Shown: positions 17,780 to 27,725 of the stretch, piece by piece | How the letters are laid out: each line of letters begins with the position of its first letter | How positions within the stretch are numbered: position 1 is the first letter of the stretch | Assembly: GCA_016875405.1 (NCBI GenBank) | Contig: VGRJ01000014.1 | Span: forward strand, 1-64,000 | DNA: 64,000 nt | Origin: Deltaproteobacteria bacterium | Lineage (GTDB): Bacteria; Myxococcota_A; Polyangia; Polyangiales; Polyangiaceae | Direction: 5' to 3' | Made by a program: the position numbers and the translations under genes | The notes under the pieces: generated by a model | Database searches by the model: none | What the model saw: the letters and a program-made list of their open reading frames with translations, nothing else | What the model was told of the DNA's origin: nothing

Positions 17780-18121
17780 TCAGGCCCGCTTGGTCGGGGC
17801 CTCGGCCTCGGCGCTCTCCGGGTTTAGGTCTTCCTTGAGGAGCTGGCTCGGCTTGAACGTGAGCACGCGCCGCGAGGTGATGACGATCGGATCGCCGGTC
17901 TGCGGGTTGCGGCCCTGGCGCTCGCGCTTGTCACGAAGGACGAAGTTCCCGAAGCCGGATATCTTGATCGTCTCGCCACGACCGAGCGTCTCCTTCATCA
18001 GCTCGAAGACCTGGTCCACGAGATCCGCGGCCTCTTTCTTCGAGAAGCCGCCGAGCTGGCCGTAGACCGCCTGAACGAGCTCGAACTTCGTGGTCCGCTT
18101 GTCCTTGGTAGACTCCGTCAT
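17780..18121 (-). CDS. ihfA: Integration host factor alpha subunit / HU family
   Basis: [82 protein letters not shown]. Confidence 0.92.
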   Translation of the reverse strand: MTESTKDKRTTKFELVQAVYGQLGGFSKKEAADLVDQVFELMKETLGRGETIKISGFGNFVLRDKRERQGRNPQTGDPIVITSRRVLTFKPSQLLKEDLNPESAEAEAPTKRA

Positions 18122-18184
18122 GGTGCCCTCCCGCCGACGGCGAAGAATGCCAGCAAGCCCGTCCGAGGTCCAGACGCAACGAAC

Positions 18185-18224
18185 CGCGGCTCACCGGGAG
18201 GCCGGGAGCCGCGTCGCGGTGAGC
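18185..18224 (-). promoter_or_regulatory. Overlapping, mutually exclusive inverted repeats upstream of ihfA
   Basis: CGCGGCTC(18185-18192)/GAGCCGCG(18206-18213) and GCTCACCG(18189-18196)/CGGTGAGC(18217-18224) share bases. Confidence 0.4.
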
Positions 18225-18229
18225 GGCCG

Positions 18230-19795
18230 TCAGGCGGCGAGCTCTTCGTCGGTCGAAGCGAGCGTGCCCTTGTTGCTCGGGCGGATGCCGGAGTGCGCCA
18301 TGTCGAGGGCCTCGTCGACCTCCTCGGAGGGCGCCGCCACCGGAGCAGGCTTCCGGCCAAGGTGGTCGGTGATCACCAGAATCGCGATGTGGGCGTAGCC
18401 CAGCGTGAAGAGCGACACGAAGGGGAACACGAACCAGTGCCCCATCACCAGCGACATCACGGCGCTCGTCGCCGAGACGAGCGCGAGGCCGAGCTCTCCG
18501 AGCGGGAGGCTCGACATGGCCTTGTAGCGGCCGCGGCTGTTGCCATGCTTCGGCGTTCGCACGAACTCGCCGCCGCCCGAGCGCAGCCCGTCGTTCACCG
18601 CCAGGGTGAGGTGCGGCGCGAGGCCCGCGCCGAGCGCGATCAGCGCCGGAAGGAGCTTGATGGCGCCGAGCCGCGAGCGGCCCTGCGAGGCCTCGGCAAG
18701 CATGTAGAACGACGCGAGCGAGCCGACCGGCGCCATGCACATCGGCAGGTCGATGAGCAGCATGATCTTCCAGTTCGTCGCCTCGACCGTAAGGAGGATG
18801 GGGAGGAGCAGCAGGCTCAGCATCACCATCAGCGGGTACGCGAAGTGCGGCGTCATGTGGAAGAGCGCCTCCAACCGCTGCGAGAGCGTGAGCCCGCTGT
18901 CCTTCGAGACCACGCGACCGAGCAACTTGCGCGCGGTCTGAACGGTGCCCTTCGCCCAGCGGTGCTGCTGCGCGCGCAGGGCGGCGATGTCCTCGGGCAG
19001 CTCCGCCGGCGAGACGACGTCGGGGCGGTAGATGAAGCGCCAACCGCGGAGCTGCGCGCGGTAAGAGAGATCAAGGTCCTCGGTGAGCGTGTCGTGCTGC
19101 CAGCCGCCCGCGTCCGCGATGGCCACGCGACGCCACATGCCCCCAGTGCCCGAGAAGTTGAAGAGCAGCCCGGCGCCAAAACGCGCGCGGTTCTCGACCA
19201 TGTGGTGCCCATCGAGCATGAGCGCCTGGATCTTCGTGAGCAGCGACGCGTCGCGGTTCAGGTGCGCCCAGCGAGCCTGAACGCAGCCGATCTTCGGGTC
19301 TTCGAAGTGGCCGACGATCGCGCGGACGAAGTCGGGGCTGCACACGAAGTCGGCGTCGAAGATCGCGATGAGGTCGCCCTTGGCGGTCTTGAGCCCGTTG
19401 TCGAGCGCGCCGGCCTTGTAGCCGACGCGATCGACGCGGTGGACGTATTCGGCGTCGAACCCGCGCTTGCGGAGCTTCTCGACCTCGTCGCGCGCGATGG
19501 CGACGGTCTCGTCGGTCGAGTCGTCGAGCACCTGAAGCTGCAAGCGATTTTTCGGGTAGTCCATCTTCGCAACCGACTCGAGGAGGCGAACGACGACGGT
19601 CGACTCGTTGAAGATTGGGAGCTGGATCGTCACCATCGGGAGCTCCGCGTCGGCGCGGCGAGGCGCGAGCTCGGGGACGCGCTCGATCACCCGGCGGTTC
19701 TTCCAGCACAGGTAGACGAGGTGGGCTCGATGGAGGCCATACGCCGAGAGGACGGCGAGGACCGAGAAATACATGACGCAGAGGATGATGCTCAT
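18230..19795 (-). CDS. Membrane glycosyltransferase family 2 (cellulose synthase-like)
   Basis: VTIQLPIFNESTVVVRLLESV, QVLDDSTDET, IAIFDADFVCSPDF, TLTEDLDLSYRAQLRGW, QQHRWAKGTVQ; multiple TM segments. Confidence 0.92.
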   Translation of the reverse strand: MSIILCVMYFSVLAVLSAYGLHRAHLVYLCWKNRRVIERVPELAPRRADAELPMVTIQLPIFNESTVVVRLLESVAKMDYPKNRLQLQVLDDSTDETVAIARDEVEKLRKRGFDAEYVHRVDRVGYKAGALDNGLKTAKGDLIAIFDADFVCSPDFVRAIVGHFEDPKIGCVQARWAHLNRDASLLTKIQALMLDGHHMVENRARFGAGLLFNFSGTGGMWRRVAIADAGGWQHDTLTEDLDLSYRAQLRGWRFIYRPDVVSPAELPEDIAALRAQQHRWAKGTVQTARKLLGRVVSKDSGLTLSQRLEALFHMTPHFAYPLMVMLSLLLLPILLTVEATNWKIMLLIDLPMCMAPVGSLASFYMLAEASQGRSRLGAIKLLPALIALGAGLAPHLTLAVNDGLRSGGGEFVRTPKHGNSRGRYKAMSSLPLGELGLALVSATSAVMSLVMGHWFVFPFVSLFTLGYAHIAILVITDHLGRKPAPVAAPSEEVDEALDMAHSGIRPSNKGTLASTDEELAA

Positions 19796-19992
19796 GGGCG
19801 GACGGAGTCGTACCATCCCCCACCCGAGCGATTGTCACGCACTTGTATTTCTTTGCACTCAGTCGTCGTCTATTCCCGTAGACTACCGAAAGCGTTGGGA
19901 TTTCGACGCACGAGGCGGCAGCGTCAGGGGGCCTCCGATGCCCCCCGGGACGCGCCACCGACGGGCCGCAAGACGGACACGAGGGAGACGAC

Positions 19993-22900
19993 ATGGCGAC
20001 GGTGCGAGTGTGGAAGCGAGTGGTCCTCGGAGCGCTGACGATCGGGCTTTCGGGGGCCGGCTGCGACGTCGGTCGCGCTCCGCTCGACTACGGTCGCACC
20101 CCCGACGGCGGAGGCTCCGTCGTGCGGTACGATCTCGGGGCCCGGCCGCTGCCCTCGATCCCGCTGCCGAACGACACCGCCACGTGGCCCGACCCGACGA
20201 GCCGGACGGGGCTGCGCGTGAACGCGAGCCTGATCGCTCCCACGAACCTCGAGACGCAGGCGCGCGAGCGCTTCAGCCAGATGGAGGGCTGGGGGACCTT
20301 CGCGCCCGTGACCGTCGGCTTCGACGTCGACCGCGACGCCGACGGGTACGCGGCTTACGCGGGCGCTGCGCTCGATCTCGACAACCTTCGAAAGCGTCAC
20401 CAGGGCGACGACTACGAGTTCGCGAACGACGCGGTCTACCTGGTGAATTTGAAGACCGGCTTGCCGATCCCACTCGACATGGGCAACGGCAACTTCGACT
20501 ACACGTTGAAGCAGCTCGACAAGTACTGGGCGAACGACCCGCGGAAGAGCGAACGCAACCTGCTCTTCGAGACCGTCGACGAGACCAACGGCGGCGCCGT
20601 GACGAGCTACGCCCCGGAGCACGACAGCGACTACGACGGTGTGCTCGACCGGCCGAACCTCGCGCGCGAAAACATCTGCCCGGGGCCCGACCCGATCTGC
20701 GACGCACCCGAGAGCGGGGAGCCGTACGCGAGCGCCGAGTGCCGCCAAAGGCGGCAGCTTCGCGACCGCTGCATCGCCGACAATCTCCTCGACTGGTACG
20801 AGCGCGAGACCGATACGTTGGTGCTCCGCCCGCTCATCCCGATGGATGAAATGACGCGCTACGCCGTCGTCGTCACCGACCGGACCGTCGACGGCCTCGG
20901 CAACCCCGTTCGCTCGCCATTTCCGCAGGTGTTTCACGCCGCGCAGCGCGTCGCCGCCACCGAGGTCGAGGCGGCGATCGACAACCCAAAGCTCGCGAAT
21001 TACTGGGGTGACGTCGCGGGCACCGGCCTCGGGCGCGTCTCGTTCCTCTGGTCGTTCACGACGCAGCCGACGGTCGACGATCTCAAGCGGCTCCGCGACG
21101 GGCTCTACGGGACAGGTCCGTTCGCGCGGTTCGCGACCTCGTACCCGCCCGTGCTCGAGCTCCAGCGCGCGGTCGGCTTGGTCGGCGGTCTCAACGAAGG
21201 GGCGACCGATCCGCCGAACTGGCAGACGAGCCCGCTCGGCGTCGACGCCCAGTGCCCCAAGAAGGCGGGCAACCTTTGGATCGTGAAATTCGACGATCTA
21301 CGCAGCACGCTGAAGAACATCCTCTCGCAGGGATTCGGGCTCGCCAGCGGACCGTCGCTCGATCTCCTCTTGCGACGGCTCTCGGCGATCGACCACATGG
21401 TGATCGGCACCTACAAGGTCCCCTTCCTGCTCGAAGGCGGCCCCAAGTCGACAGACCCGAACGCTGCCTTCCGCCTGAACTACCGCTCCGGCGAAGGCGA
21501 AGAGACGACCGACACGGTGCAGGTCTGGATGATGGTGCCGAAGGCGAGCGCGAAGCATCAGCAACCGTTCAACGTGAACCTGTATGGGCACGGCTACACC
21601 GGTAATTTCCTCGAACAGATCTTCTACGCGGGGAACATGGCCGAGCACGGCCTCGCCACGGCCGGCATCAACGCGATGGGCCATGGCATCAGCTTCAGCA
21701 AGAACGAGGAGACCGGCGCAGGCGCGCTGCTCGGCGGCGCTTGTTATCGACCGTTCCTGGACGCGCTCGGGCTCACGCGCGCGCGCGACCTCGACCGTGA
21801 CGGCGACCTCGACTCGGGAGGCGACTTCTGGTCGAGCTACCTCTTTCACACCCGCGACGGTGTTCGCCAGTCGGTGCTCGATCACATCCAGCTCGTGCGG
21901 ATCATGCGCGCCTTCGGGGGCACGGCGACGATGCAATGCCGGAACGACGGCGACGCCGAGAGCGCCGTCCGTCCGTGCGATTTCGATGGCGACGGGACGG
22001 GCGACGTCGCGGGAGACTTCGACGGCGACGGCGTAGCGGACCTCGGAGGGCCGGACGCGACTTACGGGACGTGGGGTGAATCGCTCGGTGGGATCTTGAG
22101 CGCGATCCACGGCGCCATCGACGCCTACGTCACGAGCGCGGTCCCAGGCTCGGGCGGCGGGGGGCTCGTCGACATCGGGGTACGCTCGTTTCAGGGCGGC
22201 GTCGTCGAGGCCGTGCTCTTGCGGTTGTGGGGACCGCTGCTCGTCAGCATCCCCGCCTCGTCTCGCCCGAAATGCTCGGCGACCTCCGCCAACGGGGACA
22301 ACTGCACGATGTGCGCGGAGGGCGAGCAAAGCGTCCGCTGGGTGTTGCCCAACGTGAACGGCACCGGCGAGGTCGAGGTCGAGTGCGTCGACCCCACGGC
22401 GATCGCCAACTCGACGGTGCTCGTCCAGAACCTCGACACGGGCGAGGTGCGCTGCACGAGCGTCGACGATGCCCAGCGGTTTCGCATCGGCCTCCCGACG
22501 AGCCGCGGCGATCGCGTGCTCGTGACGTTCTGGGACGGCAAGCATCAGGTCGACGACTACGAACATTGCATCCTGAAGACCCAGGACCTGCGCCACACGA
22601 TCGATGCGTGGGGTCTCGGTCGGCACCTCACCGGCGCGCAGAGCGGCGACGGCTCGGCGACCTGCACCGGGCAAGCGTGCACGAGCTTCGAGGGGGCCTT
22701 CTTCGAGGCGGGCTCGCCGCTCACGAGCCCCGGTGAAGGGCTCGGCCTGCGCCGTCAGTCGCCCTCGCTGCGCCGCTTCATCGGCCTCGCGCAGGCGGCC
22801 CTCGAGCCCGGCGACCCGGTGAGCTTCTCACCGTACTACGCGCTGAAATCGATGACCGATCCGTTCGGCGCGACGATCGCGCCCCACGCGATGCTGACGC

Positions 22901-23730
22901 TGAACACGATCGGGGACATGAACGTGCCGATCAACTCCGGGATCGCGCAGGCGCGCGCGGCGGGCGCCGTACCCTTCTTGCGGCCCGACCAGGCCGAGCG
23001 GTACCCGGAACTCCTCGACTACGTGACGCCGAAGGCGCTCTACGACGCGCTCGGAGGCCGAACCCCGAACCAGGATTTGATCGACCGTCACGTCGTCGAG
23101 GGGATCACCGCGCTGGCACGTCACCCCGCAGGCGCCGCGTGTGCGACGAGCGCGAACGCCGCCGACGCGGACGCGACCTGGACCTCGCTCGAAGGCGAGG
23201 CGCGCGCCTGCTACCCGAGCTGCACCGGCGACGGCGACTGCTACTCCGGCACGCGGTGCGACGAGGCTTCGATGCGCTGCGTGCCCCGCGTGCTCGGAGA
23301 GCAACGCTGCGAGGAGGCGCTCTGGGACGCCGACGATCTCGATGAGGGCAAGCACCGCTACTTCGAGCAGCGCTCGCCCGTCCCGCATCGCCTCGCGCGA
23401 CTCACCGCCTCGGCAGCGACCTCGAGCGTGGATGCGGTCTGGGCTCCGCGCCTCCTCGGCGTCCCGTTCGGAGAGGACGCCAACGCGATGCAGCCGCTGC
23501 CCGCGCCGGCGGGCCGCATCACCGGTCTCCTCGACGCGTACACCGTGCCGCAAGGGGAGCACACCTTCGTCAACGGCGAGCCTTGCCAGAGCTTCGATCA
23601 CGGGAGCTACCTCACCAATCTGGTGGCGCGGTTCTTCGAGTCGGACGGGACGGATCTCTACTACCTGAGCCACCCGAAGACGCATCACTGCCTCGCGACC
23701 GAAACGCCCTCCTGCGACTACGCCAAGTGA
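19993..23730 (+). CDS. Large lipoprotein with bacterial virulence-factor-lipase-like N-terminus and GxSxG esterase motif
   Basis: Lipobox GAGCDVG; VRYDLGARPLPSIPLPNDTATWPDPTSRTGLRVN; NVNLYGHGYTGN; YGTWGESLGGILS; Asp-rich and Cys-rich insertions. Confidence 0.75.
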   Translation: MATVRVWKRVVLGALTIGLSGAGCDVGRAPLDYGRTPDGGGSVVRYDLGARPLPSIPLPNDTATWPDPTSRTGLRVNASLIAPTNLETQARERFSQMEGWGTFAPVTVGFDVDRDADGYAAYAGAALDLDNLRKRHQGDDYEFANDAVYLVNLKTGLPIPLDMGNGNFDYTLKQLDKYWANDPRKSERNLLFETVDETNGGAVTSYAPEHDSDYDGVLDRPNLARENICPGPDPICDAPESGEPYASAECRQRRQLRDRCIADNLLDWYERETDTLVLRPLIPMDEMTRYAVVVTDRTVDGLGNPVRSPFPQVFHAAQRVAATEVEAAIDNPKLANYWGDVAGTGLGRVSFLWSFTTQPTVDDLKRLRDGLYGTGPFARFATSYPPVLELQRAVGLVGGLNEGATDPPNWQTSPLGVDAQCPKKAGNLWIVKFDDLRSTLKNILSQGFGLASGPSLDLLLRRLSAIDHMVIGTYKVPFLLEGGPKSTDPNAAFRLNYRSGEGEETTDTVQVWMMVPKASAKHQQPFNVNLYGHGYTGNFLEQIFYAGNMAEHGLATAGINAMGHGISFSKNEETGAGALLGGACYRPFLDALGLTRARDLDRDGDLDSGGDFWSSYLFHTRDGVRQSVLDHIQLVRIMRAFGGTATMQCRNDGDAESAVRPCDFDGDGTGDVAGDFDGDGVADLGGPDATYGTWGESLGGILSAIHGAIDAYVTSAVPGSGGGGLVDIGVRSFQGGVVEAVLLRLWGPLLVSIPASSRPKCSATSANGDNCTMCAEGEQSVRWVLPNVNGTGEVEVECVDPTAIANSTVLVQNLDTGEVRCTSVDDAQRFRIGLPTSRGDRVLVTFWDGKHQVDDYEHCILKTQDLRHTIDAWGLGRHLTGAQSGDGSATCTGQACTSFEGAFFEAGSPLTSPGEGLGLRRQSPSLRRFIGLAQAALEPGDPVSFSPYYALKSMTDPFGATIAPHAMLTLNTIGDMNVPINSGIAQARAAGAVPFLRPDQAERYPELLDYVTPKALYDALGGRTPNQDLIDRHVVEGITALARHPAGAACATSANAADADATWTSLEGEARACYPSCTGDGDCYSGTRCDEASMRCVPRVLGEQRCEEALWDADDLDEGKHRYFEQRSPVPHRLARLTASAATSSVDAVWAPRLLGVPFGEDANAMQPLPAPAGRITGLLDAYTVPQGEHTFVNGEPCQSFDHGSYLTNLVARFFESDGTDLYYLSHPKTHHCLATETPSCDYAK

Positions 23731-24749
23731 CGCACCTCGACGATGAGACCAGGCGCGCCGTCCGCGCGGCGCAGCTCGCGTGGTACGCGCGGTGGCTCGA
23801 GGGAGAGGAGGCCCGCGCCGCGTTTCGAGCACTCGTCCTGCGCGGTCGTGAACGCCTGCTCACCGCGAGGCTCGCTGACCTCGTCGACGAGCCGGCCCTC
23901 GAGCGGATGCTCGACACCTACCTGTCCCCCGCCCTCCTCGATGGGACGCTCGCGCCGGCGGTCGCTGCGCTGGTCGACGCGATCGCGCGCCGCGCTTCGC
24001 TCCGCGAGGAGAGTCCCGGGGCGCTCGTCGGAGCCGAAGCCGAGAGGGCCGTCGCCCGCACCGCCGGCGAGCCCGAGGTGGTGAGCGCCGCGCTGGTGGA
24101 CGCGATCGTGAAGACGAAGGGGGTCGAAGAGGCCGCGAGCGGGCAGCTCTTCGAAGCGCTCGACGGCTTCTCTCGTCGCGTCAACCCCTTCGTCGCCGAA
24201 TGGGGCCTGCCGCTCCTCGTCGGGACGCTCCCGCTCCTCGCGCGTGGTGCGGTGAAGGGCGCGCTCGCAACCTTTCAAGCCGAGTTCGAGCGACGGCTCG
24301 AGCCCGAGATCCGACGCTACCTCGCGACCTTCGTGCGCCGCTCCTTCGACGCGGCCGCGAGCGAGTTCGCGAAGCGGCGGAGCGACCCAGACATGGTGCG
24401 GCTGCGAACGGAGCTCGCGAGCGCGGTGATGGCCGTACCGCTCGAGCACCTCGTGTGGTCGCCCGACACGCCGGCGGGCAAGCGGGCGCTCGACGCCGTC
24501 GCAGCCTGCGTCCGAGGCCTCGGTCGCCACGACGCCCTGCGAGCCGAGCTTCGACTTGCGTTACGTCAAGCCCTTGCCGACGAGCGGTCGCTTGCCGAGG
24601 CGCTCGAGCGCCATGGGATCTCGGTCCCCGCCGACGACGCCCTCGCCGACGCGCTCTGGCCGGGCGTACGGTCCCTGCTCGGCGACGCAGTGGTCGTCGA
24701 CGCGCTCGGCTGCGCGATCGAGGAGTCCCTCGCGCCGCTCGGGGGATGA
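23727..24749 (+). CDS. Hypothetical alpha-helical protein
   Basis: GTG start in GTGA overlap with the upstream stop; long frame with strong GC3 pattern; no recognised family. Confidence 0.65.
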   Translation: MTHLDDETRRAVRAAQLAWYARWLEGEEARAAFRALVLRGRERLLTARLADLVDEPALERMLDTYLSPALLDGTLAPAVAALVDAIARRASLREESPGALVGAEAERAVARTAGEPEVVSAALVDAIVKTKGVEEAASGQLFEALDGFSRRVNPFVAEWGLPLLVGTLPLLARGAVKGALATFQAEFERRLEPEIRRYLATFVRRSFDAAASEFAKRRSDPDMVRLRTELASAVMAVPLEHLVWSPDTPAGKRALDAVAACVRGLGRHDALRAELRLALRQALADERSLAEALERHGISVPADDALADALWPGVRSLLGDAVVVDALGCAIEESLAPLGG

Positions 24750-24757
24750 CCGCGCCG

Positions 24758-26566
24758 CTAGCGAGGCGGCTTCCCGCCGAACACCGCGTCGCGAAGGTAG
24801 CCGAGCTGGCTCCGCGTGAGCTCCCGCGCCGCATCGACCCTACCGCCCCCGCGCGCCGAGGAGCGCACGAAGAGCCGACCGGACTCGTAGAGGCTGCGTG
24901 TCTCCCGCCGCTTGAGCTTGCCGCTCGACGTCTTCGGGAGCACGCCCGGCTCGACCACCACCACGTCGTCGACGGCGAGCCCGATCGCCTGTCGAACGAC
25001 TCGCTGCACCTCGCCCTTCAACGACTCACGGGCGTCGGGGTCGGCCACGCTCGCCTCGACGCAGAGGACGACGCGCTCTCGGTCGTTCAGCGGACGCGAG
25101 GTCCCGAACGCGATGACGTTCCCCTTTCGCACTCCCGGGACCCGGCTCGTCGCCCACTCGAGATCCTGCGGGTAGTAGTTGCGACCATTGACGATGATCA
25201 ACTCTTTCGTCCGCCCGCAGACGTAGACCTCGCCCGCCACCAGGTAGCCGAGATCCCCCGTGCGTAGCCAGCCCCCAGCGAACGCGGCCCGGGTCTCGGC
25301 GGGCTCGTCGAAGTAGCCGGAGGTCACGCTGGGCCCGCGCACCCGGAGTTCACCGACCTCGCGCTCGGGCAGCGGCGACGCGCTCGCCGCGTCATCCTCG
25401 GCGAAGGCGCGAACCTCGTGTCCGTCGAAGCCGTGACCACAGCTCACGACCGAGGCCACGCGCTCCGGAGGGACGTCGGCCTTCGAGGCGAGCGGGTCGG
25501 CACGACCTTCGGCCGCGAGCACCTCGGCGTCGACGTCGTCGGTCCGAAGCCCAGTCCCCAGTCCTGCAAACGACACCGCAAGCGTCGCCTCGGCGAGCCC
25601 GTAGCTCGGCATCAGCGCGCGCCGATCAAAGCCGGCGGCAGCGAAGCGGTCGGCGAAGGCCTCGAGGTTGGCCGCGCGGATCGGCTCTGCGCCGCACCCG
25701 GCGACCCGCCACGTCGAGAGGTCGAGCCCGGCGAGCTCCGCGTCCTTGATGCGCTTGCAGCAGAGCGCGTAGGCAAAGTTGGGTCCGAACGAGATCGTCG
25801 CGCGGTGGCGCGAGATCGCCTCGAGCCAGCGGACGGGCCGCTTCAAGAACTCGTACGGCGGGAGGAACGTGATCGTGTTCCGGTGGTAGAGGGGCCCGAG
25901 CACGAACCCGATGAGACCCATGTCGTGATAGAGCGGGAGCCAGCTCACGCCGCTGTCGTTCCCGTCCTCGATCCGGATGCCGAGCTTCATGAACGCATGC
26001 ACGTTGTGAGCGACGTTCGCGTGCGTCACGACGACGCCCTTCGGCGCCGAGGTGGAGCCCGAGGTGAACTGCAGAAACGCGATGTCGTCGAGCGAGACCG
26101 ACACGGGTCGAAGCGGGGCCGTCGAGCCGCGCATGTCCTCGACCGCTACGACTCGACGCAGCGAAGGCGCGGAGGCCTGCACCGAGCCGAGCAGTGCCTT
26201 GATCTCGCGGTCGGTCACGAGCATTCGAGCGCCGCTCTTCGCGACGATGTGGAGCGTGCTCTCGAGGTACCCGTCGAGCTTACGGAGCCCGGCAGGCGGG
26301 TAGATCGGCACCGGGACGAGCCCGGCCCGCAGCGCGCCAAGGAACGCGAAGACGAAGTCCTGGTTGTCCGGCAACACGAGCGCGACCCGATCGCCCTTCG
26401 AGAGGCCGAGAGCCTGGAGCGCGCCTCCAAAGTATCCCGTCGCCCGCTCGACCCCGCCGAACGAGAAGAACGGCTCGGCGCGCGTGTCGTCGTCGATGAA
26501 GCGAAAGCCGTTGCGGGTCGCGCTCGCAGCGTCCTCGAGCGCTTGACAGATCGTGCGAAGCGTCAT
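24758..26566 (-). CDS. Fatty acyl-AMP ligase (FAAL/FadD32-like)
   Basis: LQFTSGSTSAPKGVVVTHANVAHN, WLPLYHDMGLIGFVLGPLY, YGLAEATLAVSF, WLRTGDLGYLVAGEVYVCGRTKELIIVNGRNYYPQDLE. Confidence 0.92.
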   Translation of the reverse strand: MTLRTICQALEDAASATRNGFRFIDDDTRAEPFFSFGGVERATGYFGGALQALGLSKGDRVALVLPDNQDFVFAFLGALRAGLVPVPIYPPAGLRKLDGYLESTLHIVAKSGARMLVTDREIKALLGSVQASAPSLRRVVAVEDMRGSTAPLRPVSVSLDDIAFLQFTSGSTSAPKGVVVTHANVAHNVHAFMKLGIRIEDGNDSGVSWLPLYHDMGLIGFVLGPLYHRNTITFLPPYEFLKRPVRWLEAISRHRATISFGPNFAYALCCKRIKDAELAGLDLSTWRVAGCGAEPIRAANLEAFADRFAAAGFDRRALMPSYGLAEATLAVSFAGLGTGLRTDDVDAEVLAAEGRADPLASKADVPPERVASVVSCGHGFDGHEVRAFAEDDAASASPLPEREVGELRVRGPSVTSGYFDEPAETRAAFAGGWLRTGDLGYLVAGEVYVCGRTKELIIVNGRNYYPQDLEWATSRVPGVRKGNVIAFGTSRPLNDRERVVLCVEASVADPDARESLKGEVQRVVRQAIGLAVDDVVVVEPGVLPKTSSGKLKRRETRSLYESGRLFVRSSARGGGRVDAARELTRSQLGYLRDAVFGGKPPR

Positions 26567-26847
26567 GGCTTCCCCTCCTCGTTGGCGTGGAGTCGGCCTT
26601 CGCCCTCGAGCCGGAGCGCGATCGCGCGCGCGACGTCGGCGAGCGTCACGACGTCACGCAGATCGGCATCGGTGATGCGGAGCCGAAAGCGGTCCTCGAG
26701 GTCGCCGACGAGCTCCATCACACCGAGCGAGTCGATCCCAAGGTCGGACACGAGCTCCGTTGAGTCGCCTACCTCGGTGCCTTCATCGGCGTGTTCGACG
26801 ATGACGCTTCGCACTTCGGCGAGGACGGTCGCTCGCGTCCAACTCAT
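26563..26847 (-). CDS. Acyl carrier protein
   Basis: ELVSDLGIDSLGVMELVGDLEDRFRLRITDADL phosphopantetheine site; 4-bp overlap with FAAL. Confidence 0.92.
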   Translation of the reverse strand: MSWTRATVLAEVRSVIVEHADEGTEVGDSTELVSDLGIDSLGVMELVGDLEDRFRLRITDADLRDVVTLADVARAIALRLEGEGRLHANEEGKP

Positions 26848-26906
26848 GCCCTCGGTCGTAGCAAGGCCTGCGCGCTTCGTCGAGGCGACAGCGCGATAAG
26901 CGCCCG

Positions 26907-27725
26907 TCAGGTCGAGCGCACAGCCTCGATGAGCGCGGCGACCTCATCGAGCGCTTCGAGCGCGCGGAGGCCGTACCACATGAACGCCTTGCCATCGACG
27001 AAGCGGACCTCGGGCCGGCACGCGAGCGCCTCGAAGACGGCGGCGTCGCTCGGCGAGAACTCGTGCGGCTCGTCGGGCAAGAGGACGAGCCTCGGCCGCC
27101 GGGCGTCGACCTCGTCGAGGGTCACCCGCGGATAGCGGGTGTCGCGTCCCGGCGCGGACACCGCGGGTCGCAGCCCGAGGTCGGCTCGAAGCGGGTAGCG
27201 GCGCGCGCGATCGGCGAAGACGTTGCGACCACCCGAGAGCTCGAGGACGTCGGACAGGAAGGCCCCCGAGTTGGCGGTCATCAGCGGGTCCATCCAGATC
27301 GGAAAAAAGGTCGGGAGTCCGTCCCCTCGCTCGGCCGCAGCGTGACGCGCGAGACGCGCCTCGGCTTCCTCCAACAGAGGCTCCAGCTCGAGCTCGGGGA
27401 AGAGCGCCGCGAGCGCCCTCACGTGCGCGAGCCCCTCGGCGACGGTGCAGGGGAAGGACAAGAAGACCTTTACCCCCGCGGCCTCGAGCCGCTCGATGTC
27501 GGCTCGCCGATTCTCCTCCTGGTTGGCGACGACGAGCTCCGGCTCGAGCGCGAGGATCGCGTCGACGTCGGCATTCTTGGTCCCGCCGATCGTCGGAACG
27601 CCCAGGATTTGCCGGGGCGCGACGCAGTACTCCGTGCGACCGACGAGCCGCTCGCCAAGACCGAGACGCGCGAGCGTGTACGTGTCGCTCGGCACGAGCG
27701 AGACGATCCGCCTAGGCCCGGTCAC
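26907..27725 (-). CDS. Helical-backbone metal receptor / BtuF-like cobalamin-binding protein without obvious signal peptide
   Basis: RRIVSLVPSDTYTLARLGLGERLVGRTEYC...VPTIGGTKNADVDAILALEPELVVANQEEN; GTG start in GTGA overlap. Confidence 0.8.
   Translation of the reverse strand: MTGPRRIVSLVPSDTYTLARLGLGERLVGRTEYCVAPRQILGVPTIGGTKNADVDAILALEPELVVANQEENRRADIERLEAAGVKVFLSFPCTVAEGLAHVRALAALFPELELEPLLEEAEARLARHAAAERGDGLPTFFPIWMDPLMTANSGAFLSDVLELSGGRNVFADRARRYPLRADLGLRPAVSAPGRDTRYPRVTLDEVDARRPRLVLLPDEPHEFSPSDAAVFEALACRPEVRFVDGKAFMWYGLRALEALDEVAALIEAVRST

Noticed and set aside
19927-19945. GGGGGC-N7-GCCCCC hairpin upstream of the giant lipoprotein
   Set aside because: Short G/C stem expected often in such GC-rich DNA; no further support.
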